Position numbers and translations under genes: made by a program
The notes under the pieces: model-generated
Seen by the model: only the letters and a program-made list of their open reading frames with translations
The model's database searches: none
What the model was told of the DNA's origin: nothing
Part shown: piece after piece, positions 1-12,000 of the stretch
Position numbering within the stretch: the first letter of the stretch is position 1
Layout of the letters: every line of letters begins with the position of its first letter
DNA from: Holophagae bacterium
GTDB lineage: Bacteria > Acidobacteriota > Holophagae > Acanthopleuribacterales > Acanthopleuribacteraceae
Reading direction: 5' to 3'
Assembly: GCA_030429565.1 (NCBI GenBank)
Contig: JAUIFE010000002.1
Coordinates: 620,001-684,000, forward strand
Length of the DNA stretch: 64,000 nt

Positions 1-3000
1 CGTTCCCGTTTGGGACGCGGTCGGTCCGTCGGCAGTTGCAGCAACGGCGGCAGGCCTGCCAGTTTGTTGCGCCAGTAAGCCAGAGCCGTGTCCGCTTGGC
101 CATGGTGGCGTTGGTGCCACGCGTAGTCGGGGTACTGCACCGCGAGCGGCGCCAAGGCCGGCAGCCTTTCCCCGTTGTGCAGGCGGTAGAGGTGGGTTAA
201 CTCGTCGACCAGGACACCCAACGACCAACCGTCGGCAACCAAGTGGTGCAGGGTCACCGTTAACAGATGGTCGTCGGCCGCGAAACGCAGCAGGCAGACG
301 CGCAGCAAGCGACCCTCGGTGGGGGCAAACGGCAACATTGCCTGTTCCCGTGCCACCTTGCCGGCCAGTTGATCGCGTTCCTGTGCCGTCAGGCCCGTCG
401 TCTCGCGATACACCACATCCAGGTCTTGCTCGAAATCAATGATTTGGCGCGCTTGACCGTCGACTTCGGGGAAGCGCGCGCGCAAGACATGGTGGCGCGT
501 GGCGACGTCCTTAACCGCGTCCAACATGGCTTGCGCGTTGAGCGCGCCACGTACGCGGAAGGCGGTGGGAATGTTGTAAGTGGCGGAAGGTCCTTCCAGC
601 CGGTCCAAAACCCACAGACGCTGTTGCGCAAAGGAAAGAGGTGGCGGCGTTTGGGACGGTGCCGGCGTGATTGGCCCGCCGGCGGCGGCTTTTTCGGCCT
701 TGCCGATGCGGGCCGCCAGGTCGGCCAGTCGCGGTGTTTCGAACACGGCGCGCACCGGCAGGACCACACCGAATTGGTCGCGAATACGCGCGACCAGGCG
801 GGTCGCGGTTAAGGAGTGGCCGCCGGCTTGGAAGAAGTGTGCGTGGCGGCCGAACGCATCGCGATCCAGCAGCGCGCACCAGAGGGCGGCCAGTTGCCGC
901 TCTTGATCGGTTTGCAGGGGGGCGGCGCTAACCGCATCGCCGCTCTGGTTCGGTAAGCCCATCGCTTTTAAGGCGTTGCGGTCGCGTTTGCCGTTGCGGT
1001 TGGTGGGCAGGTTTTGGTGGTAAAACCAGAACTGCGGCACCATGTAATCCGGCAACTGTTGGTGTAGCGCCGCACATAAGGCCTGGTGCTGCTCGGGCTC
1101 GAGCTTCGGTCCTTCGACGTGTGCCACCAAGGTCGGTGCGTCGGCTGCTGCGACGGCGACGACGGTTACCGCGCCAATCTCGTCGTTGCTTGTCATGACG
1201 CGTTCAATTTCGCCCAGCTCGACGCGGAAACCGCGAATTTTAAGCTGGTCGTCGTTGCGGCCCAGGAACAGCAGGGTTTCGCCGCCGTCAGCGGACGTCC
1301 AACACACGCGGTCACCGGTACGGTACAGGCGTTGACCCGCCGAGCCGAAGGGATGCGGTATGAAGGCGGCCGCTGTCAAAGCCGGTTGCCCGGCGTAACC
1401 GCGCGCCAATTGTACACCACCGATGTACAACTCACCGGCAACGCCGGTGGGAACCGGGCGCAGATGTTCGTCCAAGACCCACAGCTCGGTGTTGGCGGTC
1501 GGTTGACCGATGGGAACGCGGTGCGCGTCGCGCGCGGCATGGCAAACATGCAGGCTGACGTCGACGGCGGCTTCGGTCGGTCCATATAAGTTAGTGAGTT
1601 CCGTGTCCGGCAGGGCGCGAGCTGTGGCCGCTACCAGGTCGGCCGACAGGGCCTCCCCACTGCAAATCACGCGACGCAGCGGCGGCAGTTCGGCCGTGGG
1701 CACGGTTTCCAAGAACGCGGCCAGCATCGACGGCACGAAGTGAGCGGTGGTTACACCGGTTGCCGTCATCAGGTGGGCCAGGTAGTTTGGATCGCGATGG
1801 CCGCCGGGCGCAGCCAGAACCAATCGGGCGCCGCACATCAGCGGCCAGAAAAACTCCCAAACCGAGACATCGAAACCAAAAGGCGTTTTTTGCAGGACGG
1901 CTTCGTTCGACTGCAACTGGAAGTGAGCTTGCATCCAGTCCAAGCGATTGGCAATGGCGCGATGGGTATTCATGACGCCTTTGGGTTTGCCGGTCGAACC
2001 AGAGGTGTGGATGATGTAGGCCAGGTCGTCGCCGTGTAACCGACAGTTGAGGTTGGTATCGGCGTGTTGCTGCAAGGCGCTGTGCAGCGCATCGAGGTTC
2101 AAGGCGAGGCAGTCGTCGGGCAGAGCTGTTGCGGCGGCGGCGTTGTTGTGGATGACGTGTTTGAGAGCGCACCCGTGAATCATGTGGGCCAGACGTTGCG
2201 TCGGTTGCTCCGGGTCGAGCGGCACATAAGCCGCGCCGGCTTTAAGCACAGCCAACAGGGCCGTTACCAGGTGCGGGCCGCGTTCCAGCAGAACGCCCAC
2301 CGCGCTGCCGACGCCGACACCCTCGGCCACCAGTAGGTGGGCCAGTTGGTTGGCTTGGCGGTTCACGGTCGCGTAATCCCATTGAGCTCCGTCGAACAGC
2401 AGGCAAGGCGCCGTCGGCTGATGGGCCGCCTGTGCTTCGAAGCGCTGATGCAGGGGGCTCCCGTCGAAGACGCGCGCGGTGCCGCGTGCCTGGGGTTGGA
2501 TCTGTTCCGGCACGGTCGCGTCCTGCAGCGGCAGGTCGTTTATGGCGGTAAGCGGCGCTTCCACCACGGCGTCGAGCAGCCTTTTGTAGCTGTTTTGCAA
2601 ACGAACAATGGTGGTTTCGTCGAACAAATCGGTGCGGTACTGGAAGGTGCCGCTCAGTCCGTCTTGGCCTTCGACCAAGGTCACCGATACATCGAAACGC
2701 GCTTGTTCAATATCGGCGGACAAAGGCTCCAGAGTCAGGCCTGGCAACGAGAGTTCGGCCAAAGGTTGGTTCTGCAGGACAAACAATACCTGGAACAACG
2801 GACTGTGTTGGGTTGAGCGCGACACCTGCAAGGCATCGACCAGGCGCTCGAACGGCATGTCGGCGTGGTCCAGTGCGGACAAGGTTGTGTCGCGCACGCG
2901 CCCCAAGTGATCGAGGAAGCGCGGGTTACCGGCGGTATCCGCGTCAAGAACCAGGGTGTTGACGAAGAAACCCAGCAGATCTTCAAACTGGGGATAGGCG

Positions 3001-6000
3001 CGACCGGCAACCGGCATCCCGGTTGCGAAGCGATGTTGACCGGAATAACGCGCGAGCAGCACTTGGAAGCCGGCCAACAGAACCATATACAGGCCGGCAC
3101 CCTGTTCTTGCCCTAACTGACGCAGCGCCTCGGTGGTGGTTCGGTTGATCGCGAAATCCAAAGTAGCACCGCGTTGGCTCGTCGCCATGGCGCGTGGCCG
3201 GTCGAACGGCAGTTCCAAGGCGGGTGGCAGGTCGGCCAATTGGTTTAACCAATAGTTGCGTTGGGACTCGATTCGAGCGGTCAGGTGGTGGCGCGACCAA
3301 TAGGCATAGTCGCCGTATTGCAAGGGCAGGGGTTTGGTGGTCGGCGTTTGACCCGTGCTAAACGCACGGTAGCTTTCGCTGAGCTCGCGAACCAAAAGTT
3401 CCAGCGACCAACCATCGCTAATCATATGGTGTTGGTTGAGCAGGAGGACATGGCTATTTTCGTTTTCGCGCAGGAGGCAGACGCGGAACAACGGTTCCCG
3501 CGCCAGGTCGAAGGGGTGAGCCGCCTCGCGCTGAATCCAAGTGTTCAAATCATCCGGGTCTTGAGCCAAATCAATCGGGGTCAGGTCGCGTTGGCGGACC
3601 GGATCGATTTCGACACGAGGGACGCCGTCTTCGGCGGGGAAGCGTTGACGCAAGCTCTCGTGGCGCTCCAGCAGGTGGTGCAGGGCGCGGTTCAAGGCGG
3701 TCACGTCCAGATCACCGCGTAAACGCAAGGCAACCGGCAGGTTGTAAGCAGCCGAAGGGCCTTCTAACTCTTGGATGAACCACAGTCGCTCTTGACCGGG
3801 GGACAGTGGGGCCGCTTCGCCGGCGGGGCGAATCCGAGGTTCAACCTCGATACCGGTTGCAGTGGAAAGCTGTTCTAAGTGGGCCGCCAAACGGGCAATG
3901 GTGGCGTGCTCGAACAGGCTTCGAATCGGCAGGCGTGCGCCGTATTGGTCGGCAATCAGACCGGTGACGCGCGTGGCGGAAAGCGAATGGCCGCCCAGCA
4001 TGAAGAAGTCGGCGTGGACATCGTCGACGTCGGTTTGCAGGACACGCGACCAAATTCCGGCCAGTAAGTGTTCCAAGGCATTGCGTGGCGGAACCTTGGC
4101 GGGGTTTTCCAGCAAGTCCGTGTGGTCGGGGAGCGGTAAGCTGTTGCGGTCTAATTTGCCGTTGACGGTCAACGGCAGGTGCGGGAGGAAAACAAAACGT
4201 TGGGGGATCAGCGCGCTGGGAAGGTGTTTGGCTAAGCCGGCTCGCAAGGCAGCTACTTCGGGTTCGGCATTCGCGGCGCAAACCCAATAACCCACCAACT
4301 GCTGTGTCTCACCTTCCCCAATTACGGCGGCGGCAACCTGGCCCGATTCGGGATGGAGCTGTTCCAGCGCCGCTTCGATCTCACCCAGCTCGACGCGCAT
4401 GCCGCGCAGCTTAATTTGGTGATCGGAACGACCCGCAAAGATTAACTGCCACTGTTGCTGCTGGTCGCGGACCCAAGCACCGCGATCACCGGGTAGGTAG
4501 ACGCGGGCGCCTGGTTCGCCGTGGGGATCGGGTCGGAAGCGTAAGGCGGTTTGGACGGGATCGTTTAAGTAACCACGTGCCAGAGCAACGCCACCGATGT
4601 GGATTTCGCCGACAGCCTGTTCCGGGCAAAGGCGACCGGCGTCGTCCATCACGGTGACGGTCACACCGTCGATCACTTGACCGAGGGGCACGGCACTGAG
4701 GTTTTCTCGCGTTGCAAGCTTGCTCGGTGCCGTCCAGGCGGTGACGTCGCCGGCGACTTCGGTTGTGCCGTAGAGGTTCATCAAACGGGCGTGGGGCACG
4801 GCGGCGGTGAAGTTTTGCAACAACGCGAGTGGCAGCGTTTCGCCGCTGCAAATCCAGTTGCGCAGATGGGGCGCCCGAGCGCCAAGGTCGGGATGGTGGT
4901 GCAGCATTTCGCGCAATAACGACGGCACCAGGGTCAGGCGCGTGACCCGGTGCTTTGCCAGTTCCGCAACCAAACGTGGTGGATCGTCGGCGATTTCCGA
5001 CGCCACGGGTAACAGGGGTCGACCGGCGCTGAGCGGTCCGAACACTTCCCACAAGCCGTCAATGAAGTTCAGCGAGGTTTTGTGGCAACCAATCTCATCT
5101 TCGCCAAACGGCATCGCCGCCAACAACCAGTGCAAGCGGTTGAGGTAGGCGCGGTGGGTACCGACGACCCCTTTGGGCCGGCCGGTTGAACCGGAGGTAA
5201 AAAATAAGTAGGCGGCATTGTCGGGCAAGACGGCGGCCGAGGGTGCCGCAACCGGGTAGGCGAGGGTTACTTCCTCATCCTCGTCCATGGGAATGACCGG
5301 AACCTCGAGGTCAGGCAGTTGGTCGAGCATGTCGCCTCGGCTCAACAGCAGTTGCGGTTCGGCTTCGAGGACCATGTGTTCGTTGCGTTCGGCCGGATTT
5401 TTGGGATCGAGCAACAAAAACGCGCCGCCGGCTTTGAGCACGGCCAGCATGGCCGTTACCAAATCCTGGTCGCGAGGTAGGAACAGGGCGACAAAGGTTT
5501 CGGCCGCCACACCCATTTCCTGAAGGTAATGGGCCCAGCGGTTGGCGCGTTCGTCCAAGGCTTTGAAGCTGAGGGGTTTGGCTCCCAATACGGCGGGTTC
5601 ATTACCGCGCGCGGCCGCTTGGCGTTCAAACAGGCCCTGGATCAGTTGGTCATCCCGCTTTTCAACCGCCGCGCCGCGCGTAGCGGTCAGGATGTTTTGT
5701 TGCGCCTCAGGGCTGAGCAAGCCAATGCGACCCAGGGGCTGATCGGCATCCTCGGTCAACAGTACCAACGCGTCTTGAACCTGTTGGAGCAGACGGGTTC
5801 CGTCGTGCTCGCTATAAACGGCGTTATCGTAACGCAGTTGCAGGGTTAAGGCTTGATCCGGCGACGCATACAGCGCCAGTGGATAGTTCACTTTCTCAAA
5901 GACCAATTCCTGGTCGACGTCAAAGCCGGGGTCCAGTTGTTCGACGGCCTCGTCCACGTGGTAGTTCTCGAACACAACCAGCGACTGGAACAGCGGCGTG

Positions 6001-9000
6001 CCCGGCGTGACATCGCTCCAGCGCGTCGCGTCGACCAGGGGGGTCTCCTCGAAGCGGCGTATGGCGAGGTTGCCTTGCTGCAAAGACTGCAGCCAAGCGG
6101 CGACGGACTGGTCGTCCGGCAGCGACACCCGCAACGGCAAGGTATTGATGAACAGGCCGACCATGGTATCGACGCCGGTTAAATCAAGCGGACGACCGGA
6201 AACGGTCACGCCGAACACCAGGTCGCGGCGATCGCTGTAACGGGCCAGCACCAAGGACCAGGCACCCTGAACCAACGTGTTGAGGGTCACTTGGTTGGCG
6301 GCGGCAAAATTTTGCAGCGCTTGCATGTGGCTTTCGTCCAAGCGGATTTGGGTAAAAGACGGATCGGCATGCTGCGCCATACGAGGTGCAGCGGGCGGCA
6401 AGGGGGTCGCCTGAGTGAATCCGGCCAGCGTTTTCCGCCAGAACTTTTCGGCGGCGCGACCGTCTCGTTTGGCCAGCCAAACCAAATAATCGCGAAACGG
6501 TCGGCTCTGCGCGACGGTTAGGCCGTCTTGTTGCCTTCCCTGCATGCGACCGTAGGCGGCGAACACATCACCAAGGATCCGGGCCGCCGACCAGCCGTCA
6601 AACAACAAGTGGTGGCTGTCCCAAATCAGGCGATAGTCCTGCGCACCCATTTGAATTAGGATGAACCGCATCAAGCAGGGTTGGTCGACGGCGAAACCGC
6701 GAGCGCGGTCTTTTTGCAACAGATCGACCAAGGCGTGGTTCTGTTCGGCCGGGTTGCTTTCGCGCCAATCCAAGCGCTGAATCTCCGGTTCGGCGTGACG
6801 GTAGACCACCTGGAGCGGTGCGCCGCCTGCTTCCCAATGGAAGGCGGTCCGCAAGACCGGGTGACGTTCGACGGTTTCACCAACGGCGGCAAACAAGGCG
6901 TCGGCATCCACCGCGCCCTGCAGGCGGTAGAGGAACTGGTTGAAATAAAGGCCTTCGCCATGCTGGTCAAGGCTGATGTGGAGGATGCCTTGCTGGAGCG
7001 GCGTCAAGGGATAGACATCTTCAATACCGGCCTCAAACGGCAGCAGGCTTTGGAAACGTTCGGCGGGCCAGCGAGCCAGTGTGGCTTGGGCCAGCGGGAA
7101 ATCGGCGGGCGAGAGGCGCGCGTGCGCCTCATCCTTGCAGTGGTCCAGCAAGCTGTCCAGTTGCTCGCCGAAGCTGTCGCGGAAGCGCTGGATGGTGGCG
7201 CTGTCGTGCAGGTTGGTGCAATAGGTGAAATCCACCTGGAGGCGGCCGTCTTGCACAAAAGCGACAATTTCCAAGGCCACGTCGCGTTGGCCGGTCTCTG
7301 CATTGGGCGGCTCGGGCATGTCGCTGGCCGCAACGAAAGGTGCGTCTTCGGCCAAGGCGCCGTCCATGTTGCCGAGATAGTTAAAGCTAATGTCGTGCTT
7401 CGGTGATTCGGCGAGGGCTGTGCGCAGGGCTTCGTCCTGCGTCAGATAACGCAAAACACCGTAACCCAGACCCCGTTGCGGGACGCTGCGCAGTTGCTCT
7501 TTGACGGCGAGCAAACGGTCGCCCGGCGTGCCGGTGGGGCGTTTAATCTGTTGTGGGTAATAGGCGGTGAACCAGCCGACGGTGCGGGTTAGGTCCAAAT
7601 CCATAAAACCGTCTGGTCGGCCGTGGTGCTCCAAACCGAAGCAGAAACGGCGCCCGTCGGTCTGTTGCGCCAAAGCGCCGGTCAACGCGGTCAGCAAGGT
7701 TTCATCGACACGGGCGCGGAACAAGGCGGCCGGACGTTGTAACAGGTTGCGGGTTGCGTCCACGTCGAGCACAAAGCTCAGTGTTTCGGTGGCGGTGGCG
7801 AGGTTGTGACCGTCGTGATCCCGTGGCAAGCCAAAAACGTCGCCTGGATGGGTCTGGTTCCAGAATTCGTCTTGTGTGCGCAGGGTCTCGCTGTCCGCGT
7901 ACTCCTGCAAGGCCAGCGCCCAGTCGCGGAAGGACGTGGTTTTGGGCGGTAAGTGCACGCGCTCCCCGGTGACGGCCTGTTGGTAACCGGCCAACAAATC
8001 TTCCAGCAGGAAACGCCAGGAAACAGCGTCGACACAGAGGTGGTGGACGGTGATAAACAGGTGTTCCTGTTGCCGTGCCGGTTCGCGGATCAAGCAAATG
8101 CGCAGCAAGGGTCCGTTGCTCAGGTTCAGGCCGGCACGTGTTTCGGCAAAAAGGGCGGCCAGCGTTGCGTGACGGGCCGCGTCATTGGCGAAGGCCTCGA
8201 GGTCAACCACCGTGACCACACTTTCGGTTTGGGCGGCGGCGTTGGTCTGGATCCAGGTTCCGTCGAAGTGGAGGCGTAAGCGCAAGGCATCGTGGTGACG
8301 GACCAATTCGGCGGCGGCCTGTTCGAGGGCGTCGCCGTCAACCTTGTCACGGGCGCGCAGCAGCAGCGCTTGGCTGTATTGGTCGCGTTGTTGTAAGTCC
8401 AGTTCGGTGAACCAATGCTGAATCGGCGTCAAGGGAACAGGCCCGGAGACCATGCCTTGGTTGGCCTCGACGGTGGGTTCTTCGTCCGCCACGTTGGCCA
8501 GACCGGCAATGTTTTGGTACTGGAAGAAGTGGTGGACGCCCAGTTGCAGACCGGCGCGGTTGAGGCGCCCAACCATTTGCACGATCAAAATGGAGTCGGC
8601 CCCTAGTTCAAACAGGTTGGCTTCGACAGAGATCGGCGCATGGCCGAGGGCTTCGCCGCAAATGTCGGCGATCAGCGCCTCGCGATGGTTGCGGGGCGCA
8701 GTGTAACCTTTTTCTTCGGCCCGCCCACCGGCTAAAGGGGCGGGTAAGGCGTTGATGTCCAGCTTGTTACTGCGGTTGACCGGCAAGGCGTCAAGGAAAA
8801 CCAGCGCACTGGGCACCATGTACTCGGGCAAGTTGTCGGCGCTGAGGCGACGCAATTCCTCGGCGTCAACCTCGCCCCCTTCGCGGCGCACGATGTAGGC
8901 CGTGATTTGCGGTCGGCCTTCGTCGTGACGCACAATCACGGCGGCGTTGCGCACGGCTTGGTGGCGTAGCAACAGGGCTTCAATTTCACCCAACTCAATG

Positions 9001-12000
9001 CGGAACCCGCGAATTTTGACTTGGTTGTCGATACGGCCGCGGAACTCGATGCGCCCATCGGGTAAATAACGGGCCAGGTCACCGGTGCGGTACATGCGCT
9101 TGAAATGGGGTTTGGGGGCCGTCGTTGCTACGGGCTGTTTAACGCCCCGGAAAGACCAGGCCGTGTACTCCTGAATGCCGTCGCGGCTGACGACGAGGTA
9201 GGGGAAATGGCTGACGACCAAATCGTCACAACCCAAGTCGGCGAGGACTTCGGCCAGCTCGGCTTTATCCTGGCGGTAGTCTTTCCCGGTGGTTAGCTGG
9301 TGTGCTTCAGGGGTGTAAACAATGGGTTGTTCGACCTGGCCGTCATCGACGCCGACAATCGGTAACAAGGTCTGAATGGCGAAGGTCGCGCCGTCCTTGA
9401 GGCTGTCAAACAGGTTTTGCAGGAACTGACGCGGTCGCTCCAAACGATCGAGGACCAGCGTGGTTATGGCAAAATCCAAGCTGTTGGGGGCCAAGCCGGA
9501 TTCGCTTTGGAACTGGTCCGTCGGCGCATCGATTTTGGCCATGCGTGCATCAAAACCCAGCTTGCGGGCCGCTTGGACAAAAACCGGGTTGAGATCGAGG
9601 CCGCGCACGCTTGCCCCCATCTCGGTCAGCGTCTGCATGACTTCACCGTGACCAAAGCCGAAATCGACACCCTGTTTGCCGCGCGGGTCGCCGAGCAGCA
9701 GCGCCAGACCGCGACGGTCGATGCCGACCGAGGCATAGCTGTTGTTAATACCCTCGGCGAAGTACCGGATAAAGCCGGCGAGCACCGCCTGGTTGTCGCG
9801 GTAGGTCTGTAACAAGGTGCGCGTCTGCTCGGCGAGGTCCGTGTCCAGGGTTTCACACAAGGCCAGGACATCCGCGACCGGCATGCGGGGACTGGCGGGG
9901 TTCTCGGGCGCAAACGCGGTTTGGCGCTCGGCGAAGCGGTCGTGTAACTGCTTGATTTGCGGGCCCTGACCGTCGCGATACAGCGTCCCTTCACTTGTGT
10001 AAAGGACCTCGCGGTAAAACGGGTTGGGCATGAAACGGTCGGCTGAAAGATCGGGACGGGCGTGGTAACCGCGCGCAATCGCCGGGCCACAGAGGTACAA
10101 CTCGCCGGTGACGCCGATGGGCACCGGGTTCAGGTGTGGGTCGAGGATGTAACTTTTACTGTTGTGGATGGGGCGGCCGATGGGCACGGCGGCCTTGGGC
10201 GTCAAGGCGGCGGGATCGATGCGCCACAGGTGGGAGTAAACGGTGAATTCGGTGGGGCCGTAGGCGTTAAAAAAGGTGGTGTAGCGTGACCAACGTTCCG
10301 CCAACTCCGGCGGACAGGCTTCGCCGACGGCGACCACCGAGAGTTGATCGCCGTGAAGTAAGCGCTCCGGTTCCAGCTCTTTAATGAGTGAGGGTACCAA
10401 CACCATCACCGAAATGCGGTAGTGGTTGACGGCTTCGATGAGGGCATCCGGGCTCAGGCGGCGACCCAACATGACCAGGGTCAAGCCGTTGAGCAGCGCC
10501 ATGAAGGATTCGCCGACCGAGGCGTCGAAGCTGTAGCTGGCAAATTGGGAGACACGGCTGTCCGGGGTGGTGCCGTAACAAGCGGCCTGCCAACGCGTTA
10601 AGTTGACCACGCCGCGGTGTTCGATCATGACGCCTTTGGGGCGACCGGTCGAACCGGAAGTAAATATCAGGTAGGCCAACTGGTCCGGGTCCACGACCAG
10701 ACCCGGGTTGATATCGGCTTCGTCAGCCAACATCTCGGCTTGGCCGTCCAAGCTGATGACGGGAATCCAGACGTTGGGCAAGCTGTCGATTTGCGCCTCT
10801 TCGGTGAGCACCATCAGGGCGGCGGTGTCTTCCAAGATCAAGGCTTTGCGGTCGGTGGGCAGGTCACCGGCGAGCGGAACGTAGGCCGCGCCGGCTTTGA
10901 GTACCCCCAAAATGGCCACCAACAACCGTGCCGATCGGTCCATGCAAATGGCGACAATCGTGTCCCGTTCCACACCCATATCAATCAGCAGGTGTGCCAA
11001 TTGGTTGGCCTGCCGGTTCAGCTCTCCAAAGGTGATGGTTTCATCGCCGTTGATGAGCGCGATTTTGTCGGGGTGGGCGGCGACGTGCCGTTCGAACACT
11101 TCGTGAATGCACGATTGGCCGTCGTAAGGGGCGGGCGTGAGGTTGAAATCGCGCAGGATCGTGCGGCGCTCGACGGCGTCCAACAGGGCGACCTGTTGTG
11201 GCGTGCGACCGGGGTCGGCAACCAAGTGCGTCAGCAGCGTGGCGAAGTGACGCGTCATCCGCTGGATCGTGGCGGGGTTAAAGATTTCGCTGTTGTAGAA
11301 CAGGCCGCCTTGTAGGCGACCGTCGATTTCGGCGAGGTTGAGCAGGAGGTCGAATTCGTTGGCACCGTTGTCCGTTGACAGATAAGTGAGGTCCAAGCCG
11401 TGGGGATCGGCCTCGGTTTCCGGTGTGTTTTGCAGCACCAGCTTGACCTGGAAGATCGGTGCATACGAGGGTTCGCGGCGCGGATTCAGCGCCGCGACAA
11501 TGCGGTCGAAGGGCAAGTCTTGGTGGGCGTATGCTTCCAGCGTGGTTGCGCGCGCTTGGCGCAGCAGGGCGCGAAAATCGAGATGGTCCGCCATATTCAA
11601 GCGCAGTGGCAGTTGGTTGACGAAAAAGCCGATCAGCGATTCGGTGGCGGCGTGGTTGCGGTTGGCGATGTCGGTACCGATCACCAGGTCCTCTTCACCG
11701 GTGTAACGCTGGAGCAGGGCGGCAAAGCCGGCCAGCAGGCCCATAAACAGCGTCGCCCCTTCTTCGCGGGTCACCGCGTGCAACGCCGCCGTGGTCTGGC
11801 GGTCAAGCGTCAGCGGTTCACTCGCGCCTCGGTAAGCGCGGGTGGCCGGCCGTGGGAAATCCAGCGGCAGGTCGAGCAGCGGCGGTGCGTCGGCTAATTG
11901 TTCGCGCCAGTATGCCAGTTGTTCCTCAAAAACCAGCGGTCCCAAGGTGTGGCGTTGCCAGTGGGCGAAGTCGCGGTATTGGAAACGCGGCGCCGGCAAG

